From assembly GCF_047238185.1 (NCBI RefSeq), contig NZ_JBDFMI010000001.1:1364001-1428000 (forward strand): 64,000 nucleotides of DNA, written 5' to 3'. The stretch is from Bacillus_AD sp047238185. GTDB taxonomy: Bacteria; Bacillota; Bacilli; Bacillales; DSM-1321. The notes beneath the pieces are model-generated. The model made no database searches. It worked only from the letters and a program-made list of their open reading frames with translations, and had not been told where the DNA came from. Of the stretch, positions 1 through 9,101 are shown piece by piece; the stretch's first letter is position 1, and every line of letters begins with the position of its first letter. The position numbers were made by a program, and so were the translations under genes.

Positions 1-2926
1 AGAGTTTTTCAACCGGCAATCCAAATGGGAATAACATGATTTGCTGCAGTACAGAAGACCTTGTGTTGGAATGAGTTTGGGTGTTAGCCCCTGGAGTTGT
101 TCCAGCACCGTTTGTTCCGCTGCCAGTACCGCCAGTACCGCCAGTACCGCCAGTACCGCCAGTACCGCCTGTTCCGGATCCTCCTGTATTGCCTGAGCCG
201 GTATCAGTACCGCCATTTCCAGTGCCTGAACCAGTTCCTCCTCCTGAAGACCCATTGCCGGATCCTCCATTGTTTGATCCGGAGCCGTTTCCTGAAGACC
301 CATTGCCGTTTCCTTGTCCACTGCCATTTCCATTGCCTTGGCCGTTGTTATTTCCATTGCCTGGATTGGTCGTACCCTGATTGTTTCCATTGCCTTGGTC
401 ATTGCCATTGTTATTTCCGTTGCCATTATTGCCTTGCTGTCCGTTATCCGGTGCTTGTGTATTGTTATCATCCGGATTATCAGGCTGTTGGCTATCGTCC
501 GGTTTATCCTGATCGTCCTCGTCTTCGCCAGGCTGCTCATCCTCTTCTCCACCTGGGATCTTGATTGAGGCTGAAGTTGGATCGCTCTTCTGCCCATCGA
601 CAATTGCCCTTACATAGAACTTATAGATCGAACCTGGTGTAGGGTTTGCGACACTGAATTCTTTCTCCGTTGTTGTTGTCAATGTTTGCTCAGAACCGTC
701 ATCTACCTTTTGGCTTATCTGGAAGCTTACTTGTTTGTCCTCCTGGTCAGGGTAGCTCCAAGAAAGCTTGGCAGACTTGCTTTCATCATCATAATGCACA
801 GACAATCCGCTAGGTGCTGCTGTTTTCTTATTATATTTATTCGATTCCTTCGCTGGTCCATGACCACGTACAAAGTATTCGTATGTGACTTGATCCTTTG
901 GTGTATTGGCGCTTGCTTTTGCCGGAGGATTGCTTCCTTTTTCAATTGCATGGGCTTCTACAGACTTAGGCTTTGTGAAATCCTTAGTATGCTTATCCTC
1001 TGAAACATGGCTCATAAGGTCCTTGAAGATGAGCTTCGCAATCCGCTGTGAATTTGTTCCTAGATAGTCTTTTTTCTTTTCATATCCAGTCCATACGGCT
1101 ATCGTATAATTCGTCGTATAGCCCGCGAACCAGGAATCGGGAACAGCATCTCTCTCGTTTATGCCGTATTTTTGGCGTTCTTCCTCTGTATAGTTGGTTG
1201 TCCCGGTCTTACCAGCGACAGGCAGTCCTGGAATGTTGGCCAGTGTACCTGTACCGGATGTCATGACTGATTTTAACATATCGGTAATCATGAAGGCTGT
1301 ATAATCCTTCATGGCTACTTTCGGTTCAGGCTTCAAGTCGATCGTTGTTTCTTTGTCGCCAAGAACAATTTTTGTGACGGCATAAGGCTCGTTGTAGACA
1401 CCTTCATTGCCGAATGCGCTATAGGCACCTGCCAGCTTCAGAGGGGACATATTTGCCACACCGCCGATGCTTGAGGATTCGAAGAAGTGATCCTCTTGGA
1501 ATCCAAGGTTCAATTTATTCCCGAACTCCATTGCTTTATCTTTTCCTGCTGCCTGGAATGCTTTTAAAGCAGGGATGTTCAATGACTTAGCCAAAGCCAT
1601 TCTAATGGTCATTTCACCTTGGTGACGGTCATTGTAGTTGTTAATAGGTGTTCCGTCAGAATAGCTGTATGGCTCATCGACAATCGGCTGTGCAGTAGGC
1701 CATTTCAAGTATTCGATAGCAGGGCCGTAATCAAGGATCGGTTTGATGGTAGAACCCGGCTGGCGTTTTAATTGTGTTGCATAGTTAAAGCCACGTTTAA
1801 CAGTTTGGTTTCTGCCGCCGCCGATTGCTTTAATTTCCCCCGTTTTTGTATCAAGCAATGTGACGCCAGCTTGTAAAGTTTTATTAGGATACGGTATGCG
1901 GTCATTTTTGTTCAATAAGTCGTATAGATATTCTTGTGCATCTTTATCTAAGGACGTATATACTTTAAGACCGTCCGTGAAAATATTGTAATCCGTTTTG
2001 TCGCTGACTTCTTTTATGACTTGGTCAATAAATGAATCATATGGATCTGTGTTGGATGAAATATTCCGTTTGCTTGCCGGCACTAACGATTTTTCCAATG
2101 ATTCGCTTTGCGCTTTTTCCATTTCACTCTTTGAAATATATCCATGTCTGTTCATCAATTGAAGGACGACATTCCGCCGTTTTTCCGCCCGGTCGGGATG
2201 TTCGAAAGGATTATAGCGCGTTGGGCTTTGCGGGAGTCCAGCCAAGGTGGCCGCTTCTGATAATGTCAGGTCCTTCAAGTCTTTATCGAAATAGGTTTTG
2301 GCTGCAGTGGCGATACCGTTTGCCCGTTCGCCATAGAAAATTTTATTGATATACATTTCGAAAATTTCCTGTTTGGAATACTTTCGTTCCACTTTTAGGG
2401 AAAGCCATAATTCCTGCGCTTTCCGTTTCAGTTTCTTTTCATTCGTCAGGAAAGAACGTTTCACAAGCTGCTGGGTGATCGTGCTGGCCCCTTGTGAGCC
2501 GAAGCCGTTTGTTACGTTGGCCCATACGGCACTGCCGAGTCTCAGTACGTCGACTCCGTGGTGCTTGAAGAAACGGGAATCCTCTGTGGCCAGTACGGCG
2601 TCCACAACAGTGTCTGGTATTTCATCATAGCTGACATAATCACGCTTTTCCCTGCCCACTTCGGCAATCAGTTTTTTGTCCTGCGAGTAGATTTTGGAAG
2701 AAACCGGATCTTTTAAGAGTGCCTCGTCCAGCTTAGGGGCAGTGCTGGCGAAATAAGCAAATGCAGCGACTCCGCCAATCAGCCCGATTATGACTAATGC
2801 CATAAGGCTAAGCATGATTTTTTTGAAAAGGCCTTTTGGTTTCTTTTTTCTATTTGAATTGTTGCTTTTCCTCTGTTGTTGCATATTTTTGCGTCGTTCT
2901 TCTCTAGTTTGAAAATTATCAGCCAT
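1..2926 (-). CDS. ponA: Class A penicillin-binding protein (PBP1a/b type), 3' end beyond window
   Basis: Bifunctional peptidoglycan glycosyltransferase/transpeptidase of the outer membrane face. The frame opens at ATG 2926 and has no stop before the left edge (at least 975 codons). Visible in order: a basic cytoplasmic tail and one membrane segment (about residues 30-55), the glycosyltransferase motif EDSRFFKHHG near residue 115, the transpeptidase SxxK as STIK near 390, SLN near 445 and KTGT near 570, a fibronectin-III-like domain about 700-790, then a long Gly/Asn/Ser/Thr tail. It lies 30 bp downstream of recU, as in Bacillus. The last roughly 20 residues before the edge (ending VEKL) lose the low-complexity character, so a frameshift in the tail is possible. 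Confidence 0.96.
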   Translation of the reverse strand, partial: MADNFQTREERRKNMQQQRKSNNSNRKKKPKGLFKKIMLSLMALVIIGLIGGVAAFAYFASTAPKLDEALLKDPVSSKIYSQDKKLIAEVGREKRDYVSYDEIPDTVVDAVLATEDSRFFKHHGVDVLRLGSAVWANVTNGFGSQGASTITQQLVKRSFLTNEKKLKRKAQELWLSLKVERKYSKQEIFEMYINKIFYGERANGIATAAKTYFDKDLKDLTLSEAATLAGLPQSPTRYNPFEHPDRAEKRRNVVLQLMNRHGYISKSEMEKAQSESLEKSLVPASKRNISSNTDPYDSFIDQVIKEVSDKTDYNIFTDGLKVYTSLDKDAQEYLYDLLNKNDRIPYPNKTLQAGVTLLDTKTGEIKAIGGGRNQTVKRGFNYATQLKRQPGSTIKPILDYGPAIEYLKWPTAQPIVDEPYSYSDGTPINNYNDRHQGEMTIRMALAKSLNIPALKAFQAAGKDKAMEFGNKLNLGFQEDHFFESSSIGGVANMSPLKLAGAYSAFGNEGVYNEPYAVTKIVLGDKETTIDLKPEPKVAMKDYTAFMITDMLKSVMTSGTGTLANIPGLPVAGKTGTTNYTEEERQKYGINERDAVPDSWFAGYTTNYTIAVWTGYEKKKDYLGTNSQRIAKLIFKDLMSHVSEDKHTKDFTKPKSVEAHAIEKGSNPPAKASANTPKDQVTYEYFVRGHGPAKESNKYNKKTAAPSGLSVHYDDESKSAKLSWSYPDQEDKQVSFQISQKVDDGSEQTLTTTTEKEFSVANPTPGSIYKFYVRAIVDGQKSDPTSASIKIPGGEEDEQPGEDEDDQDKPDDSQQPDNPDDNNTQAPDNGQQGNNGNGNNNGNDQGNGNNQGTTNPGNGNNNGQGNGNGSGQGNGNGSSGNGSGSNNGGSGNGSSGGGTGSGTGNGGTDTGSGNTGGSGTGGTGGTGGTGGTGGTGSGTNGAGTTPGANTQTHSNTRSSVLQQIMLFPFGLPVEKL
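122..166. repeat. Five tandem 9-bp repeats in the ponA tail
   Basis: GCCAGTACC occurs five times head to tail. On the coding (minus) strand each copy encodes Gly-Gly-Thr, so unit-number changes keep the ponA frame while single-base slippage would break it. Degenerate copies continue on both sides. Confidence 0.9.
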
Positions 2927-2956
2927 TACAGCTAACCTTCCTTTCTCAAAACCCTT

Positions 2957-3571
2957 CTATTCTTTCCCTATCAGCTTATCTATGACTTTAAGATAGTCAA
3001 TCCTAGGTTGAAAGGTGATAGGGATCTTATGCGAAGTGGATTCCACTTCCTCTTTTGTAATAGATTTTCTCCCTCCGGATAGCATTCGATTCCAAAAGTA
3101 GATGATATGTTTTGCTTCCATCAGGAATATTTCCTCAAGGGTTGAAAATCGGATAATGATAAATGCAATCCCTTTTTGTTGAATAACTTGATCCATATGG
3201 TGTATCTGATGTTCGTGGAAGTTCTGCAAAGGGAAAGATGTGTGGTTTTTTGTTTCCTTTGCTTCAAAATCAATGTATCTTCCGCGATACACACCATTGT
3301 AATCGGTTGTTGAAGCTTGTTTGAAATAGGCTTCTTTAATGACAGCGGCGCTCCTTTTCGGATAATGGACATCCACAATCTGTATGGGCGTAGGCTTCTT
3401 GTGTATGACTGCGATCGATTGGGAAAGATAGTACTCATTGCTTTCGTTAAGATCCTCTTCTAGCGTCATCCCGCGCCTTCCGTAGTTAATCTGCAATGCC
3501 TTAGGTGTACTTGCAAGCCCGGCCTTAGTGCCGGCAGAATATTTCCTGCCATTCGGATAATGAAAGACCAT
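2957..3571 (-). CDS. recU: Holliday junction resolvase RecU
   Basis: A 204-residue protein that cleaves Holliday junctions in recombinational repair and chromosome segregation. Length matches B. subtilis RecU (about 206). Recognisable blocks include RGMTLEEDLNESN near residue 33, IHKKPTPIQIVDVHYPKRSA near 56-75, and the nuclease core with TTDYNGVYRGRYIDFEAKETK around 88-108, carrying the metal-binding D, E and K. It is transcribed with ponA 30 bp downstream, the conserved Bacillus pairing, and is divergent from yppC. Confidence 0.96.
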   Translation of the reverse strand: MVFHYPNGRKYSAGTKAGLASTPKALQINYGRRGMTLEEDLNESNEYYLSQSIAVIHKKPTPIQIVDVHYPKRSAAVIKEAYFKQASTTDYNGVYRGRYIDFEAKETKNHTSFPLQNFHEHQIHHMDQVIQQKGIAFIIIRFSTLEEIFLMEAKHIIYFWNRMLSGGRKSITKEEVESTSHKIPITFQPRIDYLKVIDKLIGKE

Positions 3572-3703
3572 TTATTTACCCCCTTGACCACTAATCTATG
3601 ATAACAGATATAGAATTGAAATGTTGAATAAAATTATTGGAATTCTTTCAACCTATAGATGATTATACACTTTTTATTTTTTAGATAGAAAGGAGATGGC
3701 ATT

Positions 3704-4681
3704 TTGTCGGTATTTCGTTCAAATAATGGGCAACAGATGGATTCTTCTGCAATAGTTTCGTCCATTTTTAGGCATACGAATACATGGAATCGAGATAATA
3801 TTAGCAGAACAGCTGCCTATTTGTCTTTTTTTAAGCAACATCCTGAAATCCGCTGGTCCTTTCTTGCGAGTATGGTGTCCCGTAACGCTGGCTGGAATAT
3901 GTGCGATTTGGAGGGGGCTACCCTTTCCAAAGCATTGCCGCTACAAGTCAGAAGAGAATTATTCATGGCTTATGAGATGGCGAATTACTTAATTTTCCGT
4001 GATGCCTATCCACAGTTGTTGCTATACCATTATTCGACGAAAAAGCAGTCCAGTTTGTTTCATTTATTGCCGGCATTTTTTGTGTCGAATTTTATGAAAG
4101 AGGAATGGGAGGCCTTTGTGAAGGGGCGAGAGAAGGAAAGATTAATGCGTGCAATGATCATTAATGAACAAAATGTCATACAGAGACAGGTTATAGAAGG
4201 GGAGGGGAAGAACAAGAATATCTTTGAAACTGCGCTATTTGCCATTCAGGACAGGCTTCATTTTAGTACAGTCATCTTTCCTACTAAGAGGGGAGAGTTA
4301 TTCGGTTCCAGTGTGTCAGGATTCAAAAAAGTAAGCGCGAGGATCTATTTAGGGAAAAAACTTGCTTCCATCTTATTTTCAGCGGAATTGTTTCCTGCGT
4401 TTTACCAGTTTGCACTTGATACAGAGCACACGGGGAGCAGAAGGGATTATGAGCAGTATTATTCATACAGGAAACAAAGAGAAACCCCTTATCTAAGGGC
4501 TTGTTTTCCAATCATACACCATGAGCTTCTGCATTTGGAAAGCTGGGATACCTATACACCGATTAAACGCAAATGGATGAATCCTGTTGTTGGTACTGCC
4601 AATTGGAATATGACTGAACAGTATGAGAAAAAGCAAAGGGAAATCCGCCTGTTTGCTTCCCTGAAAAATATATTGAGGTAG
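3704..4681 (+). CDS. yppC: YppC-like DUF2515 family protein
   Basis: 325 residues, close to B. subtilis YppC and in the same place beside recU-ponA. The start is TTG 3704, chosen because AAAGGAG sits about 8 bases upstream. It is rich in aromatic and charged residues with no signal peptide or clear membrane span. No catalytic motif is recognised and the family function is not established. It is followed by a hairpin terminator shared with the convergent sspM-like gene. Confidence 0.85.
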   Translation: MSVFRSNNGQQMDSSAIVSSIFRHTNTWNRDNISRTAAYLSFFKQHPEIRWSFLASMVSRNAGWNMCDLEGATLSKALPLQVRRELFMAYEMANYLIFRDAYPQLLLYHYSTKKQSSLFHLLPAFFVSNFMKEEWEAFVKGREKERLMRAMIINEQNVIQRQVIEGEGKNKNIFETALFAIQDRLHFSTVIFPTKRGELFGSSVSGFKKVSARIYLGKKLASILFSAELFPAFYQFALDTEHTGSRRDYEQYYSYRKQRETPYLRACFPIIHHELLHLESWDTYTPIKRKWMNPVVGTANWNMTEQYEKKQREIRLFASLKNILR

Positions 4682-4698
4682 CTGATTCCGATTCCGAT

Positions 4699-4750
4699 AA
4701 AAAAGCCGGCCCCGAAAAATCGACAGGCGATTTCTGGAGCCGGCTTTTTC
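4699..4750. terminator. Bidirectional terminator between yppC and sspM-like gene
   Basis: AAAAAGCCGGC pairs with GCCGGCTTTTT around a 28-base loop. The A-run and T-run make it usable from both strands, which fits the convergent genes on either side. Confidence 0.8.
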
Positions 4751-4776
4751 ATTTACAGGGAGCAATGGTAAAACCC

Positions 4777-4896
4777 TTAAGTGGACGGGCGGTCTGGCCC
4801 GGATAGTTTAGGGTTGCCTTGACCTGCTTTTGTTGATGTATGATTTTTATTTTTTTGCTCTTTTAATTCTTGCTCTTTGGAATCGTTTCTACCCAT
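4777..4896 (-). CDS. sspM: Small acid-soluble spore protein, SspM-like
   Basis: A 39-residue basic, Lys/Asn/Gln-rich protein starting at ATG 4896 behind a strong AGGAGGTG site. Its C-terminus, SGPDRPST, closely matches the GGPNRPST end of B. subtilis SspM as I recall it, and it lies in the ypp cluster. Minor SASPs of this kind accumulate in the forespore. No promoter was assigned; forespore sigma-G dependence is expected from the family only. Confidence 0.75.
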   Translation of the reverse strand: MGRNDSKEQELKEQKNKNHTSTKAGQGNPKLSGPDRPST

Positions 4897-5073
4897 GATC
4901 AACACCTCCTGTGAATAGTGTTCCTGACTCTTTGTAAAACATGCAACCAAAATGTCGAACCAACCATTTGTTTCACTTTCTTTGGCGATATAGTTCTAGT
5001 TTTGTCAATGCCAAAGGGTTCGCCCATTAAAGAGAGAATAAAGAGGTATCAAAGATACGGGGAGGAACGGAGA

Positions 5074-5349
5074 ATGAAGGATAATATGACGATGGCGAGT
5101 GAAATGATCAGTATGATTGATGAAATGACAGACATTCTCGATGGACTGGAGGAGAAGCTTCAGCTGGCTATTGAAAAAGAACAAACAGTACTGTATGCGA
5201 AACAACTGGCCTCCTTGGAAATGTTGGCTGACGAGTGCAGCGATTTGGAGGAAGCGAGCAAGAAAGAGTTGTCCAAACATGCCAAAACAATTAATCGCAC
5301 CAATACCTCAAGACCGGAATACAGTTATCGAAATGCCCATTCACTCTAA
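5074..5349 (+). CDS. Small coiled-coil protein of unknown function
   Basis: 91 residues from ATG 5074, chosen because GGGGAGG lies 8 bases upstream; the frame is open further upstream but lacks a site. It is Met/Glu/Lys-rich and probably a helical coiled coil over residues 1-65, with a polar tail. It lies directly before yppE and may be co-transcribed. I do not recognise the family. Confidence 0.7.
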   Translation: MKDNMTMASEMISMIDEMTDILDGLEEKLQLAIEKEQTVLYAKQLASLEMLADECSDLEEASKKELSKHAKTINRTNTSRPEYSYRNAHSL

Positions 5350-5429
5350 ATAGATAAATTGCGTATGTTTTGTGGAAATAATCTCTTTCCATTATCCTAG
5401 ATGATAACGGTATAGAGAGGTGGTCTATA

Positions 5430-5783
5430 ATGGAACAAGCCATTCAAGAAACGAGAGAATTAGTAGTGAAGCTGGAAGAAATGGACGGCATTTATGAAAA
5501 TGCCCGCCAGACAAAAGAGGAATACGATTTTTATACAGTTATTGAACCGTTCGCGAACAAAGTAAAGGATATGGCTGAAACATGGCGAGAAAGCATAGAA
5601 GAATGCATTGCTAAGCAGGATGGATATGTTTTCGGCGAACGGCAATTAGATCAGGTAGTGGACAATATGTGCCAATTAAGCGTACAAGCGTTTCAGCATA
5701 AATCCAGCTATAAGCGATTCAAAAGCTATGTCCAATCGACTAGATTTTTGTTGGGAACCCTTGTACGGCAGTTGGACAAATGA
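5430..5783 (+). CDS. yppE: YppE-like DUF1798 protein
   Basis: 117 residues, all-helical in appearance, with GAGAGGTG upstream of ATG 5430. The size and order (yppC ... yppE, yppG) match B. subtilis YppE, a structurally known helical-bundle protein of unknown function. B. subtilis has small yppF between yppE and yppG; the 100-bp gap here leaves no room for it. Confidence 0.85.
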   Translation: MEQAIQETRELVVKLEEMDGIYENARQTKEEYDFYTVIEPFANKVKDMAETWRESIEECIAKQDGYVFGERQLDQVVDNMCQLSVQAFQHKSSYKRFKSYVQSTRFLLGTLVRQLDK

Positions 5784-5883
5784 CCTTTTAACCTTTCTCT
5801 CATAGAGACAATATCACCTATTAGGTTGTATCTTCATACAATAAGGTATAGAAGTCTGAATGTGTAGAAAGGAGAATATGCAA

Positions 5884-6591
5884 ATGAGAAGACCGATGAA
5901 TAGGATATTTCCGAATCCCCCTGGCAGATTTTCCAACACGCAGCAGGAAAGTGTTTTTCAGGTTGGCAATCAGCCATATAATATGCAGCATTACGATCAT
6001 ATTCAACAACAAATGCCCATCCATATCGATGATTCGATTGCGGCGAATGTGTCGCCGCAAATGGGGATTCCCATGCCTTATAACCAGCAGTTTCAACCTT
6101 TTCAAATGCCTCATGCAGAATATATGCCGAACTATAATGAGTATGCACAGGGACCATACCAAGGACAGCAGAATAATTCCTATATGAGTTCATATCCTAA
6201 CCAGCCGATGTATGAAAGCTATCCGAACAATCAAGGAATGAATGCTTACTCCAATTCAAGTCCATTTCCGGGAGCCGCCTATCCACAAGGCTTTCAGCCA
6301 TATCATGGACCGCAGATGAATAAAGGGCATTCTCCGTTTGCCAATCCATTGCAAAAACCGAAGCAACAAGTTCCCCAAACAGCTGTGCCCCATCCATACC
6401 CTAAACAGGGCAGTTTGCAAAAAACACAGCCTTCCGGTGTAAAATCGATTATGAATCAGTTTAAAACGCAGGATGGTTCAATCGATGTGAATAAAATGAT
6501 GAATACGGCTGGCCAAATGATGGGGACTGTGAACCAAGTACAGAGTATGTTCAAAGGGCTGGGAGGAATATTTAAAACAACCGGAGCGTAA
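5884..6591 (+). CDS. yppG: YppG-like Gln/Pro/Met-rich protein
   Basis: 235 residues starting at ATG 5884, spaced 9 bases from GGAG; the in-frame ATG at 5878 is too close. Residues 10-190 are low complexity (Gln, Pro, Asn, Tyr, Met). The last 50 form a more regular segment around SIMNQFKTQDGSIDVNKM. B. subtilis YppG is shorter (about 125), so the repetitive middle is expanded. Composition resembles spore coat-associated proteins, which is inference only. Confidence 0.8.
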   Translation: MRRPMNRIFPNPPGRFSNTQQESVFQVGNQPYNMQHYDHIQQQMPIHIDDSIAANVSPQMGIPMPYNQQFQPFQMPHAEYMPNYNEYAQGPYQGQQNNSYMSSYPNQPMYESYPNNQGMNAYSNSSPFPGAAYPQGFQPYHGPQMNKGHSPFANPLQKPKQQVPQTAVPHPYPKQGSLQKTQPSGVKSIMNQFKTQDGSIDVNKMMNTAGQMMGTVNQVQSMFKGLGGIFKTTGA

Positions 6592-6624
6592 AAAACGACA
6601 AGCTGCTTAGCTTGCCGTTTTTTA
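6592..6624. terminator. Bidirectional terminator between yppG and hsp20
   Basis: Stem CGACAAGC / GCTTGCCG with flanking A- and T-runs lies between convergent genes; its distal part overlaps the stop of the minus-strand gene. Confidence 0.8.
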
Positions 6625-7095
6625 TTGTTTTATTTGTACTTCTTTTCCTTTTAGCTTCGGGACTGTTATTTCTAAGAGTCCATCCCGATGTTCTGCTGTA
6701 ATTCCCTGATCGTCGATAGGCTTAACGAATGTAATATTTCGCTGGATGGCTTGGATTGACCTTTGTGAACGGACTGTTTCGCCAGATGGACTTTTCTGTT
6801 CCAATGATTCTTCGTTATAAATGGCAATATTCATCATTTGATTGATAACTTCGATATTGATCTGCTGCTTCCGGATGCCGGGCAGCTTCGCTTTCACTAC
6901 ATAATGTGTCCCTTCTTCGATCAATTCAATAGGGAAACTTCTATTAATGGAAGAGTTATGGAAAAAGCCGTCCATCGATTGAAGGATATTACCCAGGGGC
7001 TTTCCGCTGAATAATTGATCCATGTTCATGACAAAGTCTGAAAAAAATTCAGGGTTTTTCCTTTTTGACAAGTGATTTTGTTCGTCCTTAGACAT
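6622..7095 (-). CDS. Hsp20/alpha-crystallin family small heat-shock protein
   Basis: 157 residues, start ATG 7095 with AAGGAGAG upstream. The C-terminal 95 residues form an alpha-crystallin domain: FPIELIEEGTHYVVKAKLPG, an edge strand MMNIAIYNEE, and the closing DGLLEITVPKLKGKEV. The N-terminal 60 residues are variable, as usual. A chaperone or spore-coat (CotM-like) role are both possible; position beside coat genes is weak support for the latter. Confidence 0.88.
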   Translation of the reverse strand: MSKDEQNHLSKRKNPEFFSDFVMNMDQLFSGKPLGNILQSMDGFFHNSSINRSFPIELIEEGTHYVVKAKLPGIRKQQINIEVINQMMNIAIYNEESLEQKSPSGETVRSQRSIQAIQRNITFVKPIDDQGITAEHRDGLLEITVPKLKGKEVQIKQ

Positions 7096-7300
7096 ATCCT
7101 GCTCTCCTTTATTGAAAGATGTAGGCTAGTGCCTGATACAGCATATGCCGGGCGGTAATTGTTGGTGACTGCAAATAGGGCTGGAGTTGTATTTATCATA
7201 GACAGTGAAAAAAGTCAAAAATATATGTTGTTGGCATACATCAGAACGTGTAGAATGGATGAGGTTATAACCATGTATAAATTTGAAGTGAGGGTTACCC

Positions 7301-7399
7301 ATGCATAAAACCATTTTTGTGTTGTTTTTCTTTGTCCTTTGTTTAACACTTGTCCTATTTTCCGTAATGAAAGGAAGTTCATACGCTTTCTTGCAATAG
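7301..7399 (+). CDS. Possible 32-residue single-span membrane peptide
   Basis: ATG 7301 to TAG 7399 encodes a peptide whose residues 4-20 are almost wholly hydrophobic (TIFVLFFFVLCLTLVLF). A weak GTGAGGG lies about 7 bases upstream. It sits just before the cotD-like gene. It could be a real sporulation micro-protein or chance. Confidence 0.3.
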   Translation: MHKTIFVLFFFVLCLTLVLFSVMKGSSYAFLQ

Positions 7400-7477
7400 A
7401 TCCTTTGCCTGGGCGGCACTCTTAATTCTATAACAGCATATCCTGTTAAAGAAATGAGAAAAGAAGGAGAGAACAAA

Positions 7478-7855
7478 ATGCGGAAAAATCGCGGTTTTGC
7501 TCCCAAAATGAAGCATAGGCCAATGAACGGCTTTCACATGGCAGCATCGATGCAAGTCCCGTTTCAGATGGGCCACCATCCAACTGAAAGTGGAATGTAC
7601 CCTAAAGCAGAGCCTGGAAGACCAGCGAATAATGGCAATATGGCTCCGTTTTTTATTCATCCAGTCAATCATAGGGTAAAAACAAACGTCATTACTCATA
7701 TCGTTCCCCACTACCACAAAAATAGGAATGAAGCTATACGTGCTGCCGGTGAAATGGATGGTAACATAGCAACAGACGGTAGGCGCATGATCTATCCAAA
7801 TCCTGATTTCGGCATGATGCATGGATTGCGATATCCGCGCAGACCTTTTTTTTGA
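7478..7855 (+). CDS. cotD: CotD-family spore coat protein
   Basis: 125 residues from ATG 7478 with GAAGGAG 7 bases upstream (the in-frame ATG at 7454 lacks a site). The diagnostic part is the His-rich IHPVNHRVKTNVITHIVPHY near residues 62-81, the CotD signature of alternating HP...H and IVPH. cotD lies next to the yps/rnpB cluster in B. subtilis. It lacks the Cys residues of B. subtilis CotD, so the match is to the family. Confidence 0.8.
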   Translation: MRKNRGFAPKMKHRPMNGFHMAASMQVPFQMGHHPTESGMYPKAEPGRPANNGNMAPFFIHPVNHRVKTNVITHIVPHYHKNRNEAIRAAGEMDGNIATDGRRMIYPNPDFGMMHGLRYPRRPFF

Positions 7856-7861
7856 GTTTTT

Positions 7862-7884
7862 AGGGCTGGACACCAGCCCTTTCC
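7862..7884 (+). terminator. Terminator after cotD-like gene
   Basis: Perfect stem AGGGCTGG / CCAGCCCT with loop ACA, followed by TT. Confidence 0.7.
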
Positions 7885-7987
7885 ATTGATCGGCCGATAT
7901 GTTACACTACTTCGATGATAGGATCATTTTGTATACAGTTTCTTAAGGGGCAGCTTTCCGTAAAAGGAAGGAGTTTACCAGAAGGAA

Positions 7988-8560
7988 GTGGGACCAATCA
8001 AGGTTTTATATGTTACAGGTTATAAAAGTACGGAATTGGGTATATTCAAAAATGATGCACCTGAAGTTGCCATTATTAAAAAGGCGCTATACAATCGAAT
8101 CGGTCAGTTAGCAGAAGAAGGCTTAGAGTGGGTCCTTATTTCAGGCCAGCTAGGGGTTGAACTCTGGTCAGCTGAAGTGGCCATTTCTTTGCGGAACGTA
8201 TACCCTGACTTGAAGGTGGGCGTATTGACCCCGTTTTTAAACCAAGACTCTAATTGGAATGAAAAAAATAAAGAGTATTATGAATACATAATGGCAGAGG
8301 CAGATCTAGTCGATTCTATCAGCAAGAAAGGTTATGAAAGCCCCCAGCAGTTTAAAAACAGAGATCAATTCCTTTTGCATAAAAGCGATGGCATTCTCAT
8401 TGTATATGATGAAGAGAATGAAGGAAGCCCAAAGTATATTTGGAATGCAGCTAAACGCTATCAGGATAAACATCATTATCAGGTTATCCAAGTTGATTTC
8501 TATGAATTACAGCAACTAATAGAAGAAGCGGGCTTGGAGCATACTAATGAATGGGATTAG
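7988..8560 (+). CDS. ypsA: YpsA, SLOG-fold DUF1273 protein
   Basis: 190 residues from GTG 7988. A Rossmann-like nucleotide/ligand-binding fold of the SLOG superfamily: YVTGYKSTELGIF at the N-terminus and ISGQLGVELWSAEVA near residues 50-64. In B. subtilis ypsA is next to gpsB and influences cell division. The start is not certain because the best Shine-Dalgarno (AAGGAAGGAG at about 7965-7974) lies 13 bases away. Confidence 0.9.
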   Translation: MGPIKVLYVTGYKSTELGIFKNDAPEVAIIKKALYNRIGQLAEEGLEWVLISGQLGVELWSAEVAISLRNVYPDLKVGVLTPFLNQDSNWNEKNKEYYEYIMAEADLVDSISKKGYESPQQFKNRDQFLLHKSDGILIVYDEENEGSPKYIWNAAKRYQDKHHYQVIQVDFYELQQLIEEAGLEHTNEWD

Positions 8561-8684
8561 AAGCATACTTTGAATAAAACAATAATAATTTTCATGATTT
8601 GCGAAAGATAAATTGACAAAGTCTGATGTTTTTGAAAAAATAAAAATAAAGTCAATGAATGGCGTATGTATAGAGGTGAATTCA

Positions 8685-8996
8685 ATGCTGTCAGATAAGA
8701 TTAAATTAACGGCGAAAGATATATTAGAAAAAGAATTTAAGTCAGGAATGCGTGGATACAAGCCTGAAGACGTGGATCAGTTTTTGGATTTGGTCATCCG
8801 TGATTATGAAACATTCCATCAAGAAATTGAAGAATTAAGACAAGAAAACATGAAATTGCGCAAAAAAGCAGAGGAGGGCGGAAGCCGCCAGCCTGCATCG
8901 TACCAGCAAGCAGCACCGGGAACAACGAATTTTGATATCCTGAAGAGGTTATCCAATTTGGAAAAGCATGTTTTTGGCAATAAATTGTATGAATGA
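8685..8996 (+). CDS. gpsB: GpsB cell-cycle/peptidoglycan adaptor
   Basis: 103 residues. GpsB links division and elongation machineries and binds PBP1 cytoplasmic tails. The start is ATG 8685, after AGAGGTGA; upstream in-frame codons would add 24 non-conserved residues. Residues 1-65 are the DivIVA-like domain (KDILEKEFKSGMRGYKPEDV followed by a coiled coil); residues 82-103 are the trimerising C-terminal helix NFDILKRLSNLEKHVFG. Its partner ponA is about 6 kb away. Confidence 0.96.
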   Translation: MLSDKIKLTAKDILEKEFKSGMRGYKPEDVDQFLDLVIRDYETFHQEIEELRQENMKLRKKAEEGGSRQPASYQQAAPGTTNFDILKRLSNLEKHVFGNKLYE

Positions 8997-9060
8997 TGAA
9001 AGCTTCCTATTAAGATGATAGGGATTCCATAAAAAGGATGCTTTAGTTTTACTGTTTTAC

Positions 9061-9089
9061 TTGTATTTTATGTGCGGACCTAATATAAT
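9061..9089 (+). promoter_or_regulatory. Sigma-A-type promoter of rnpB
   Basis: TTGTAT (9061-9066) and TATAAT (9084-9089) with a 17-bp spacer, about 10 bp ahead of the RNA 5' end. Confidence 0.7.
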
Positions 9090-9101
9090 GAATGATGTTA
9101 T

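Noticed and set aside
81..568. Long Pro-rich and Tyr/Arg-rich open frames on the plus strand
   Set aside because: They are the antisense of the repetitive ponA tail; the repeats simply lack stops in several frames.
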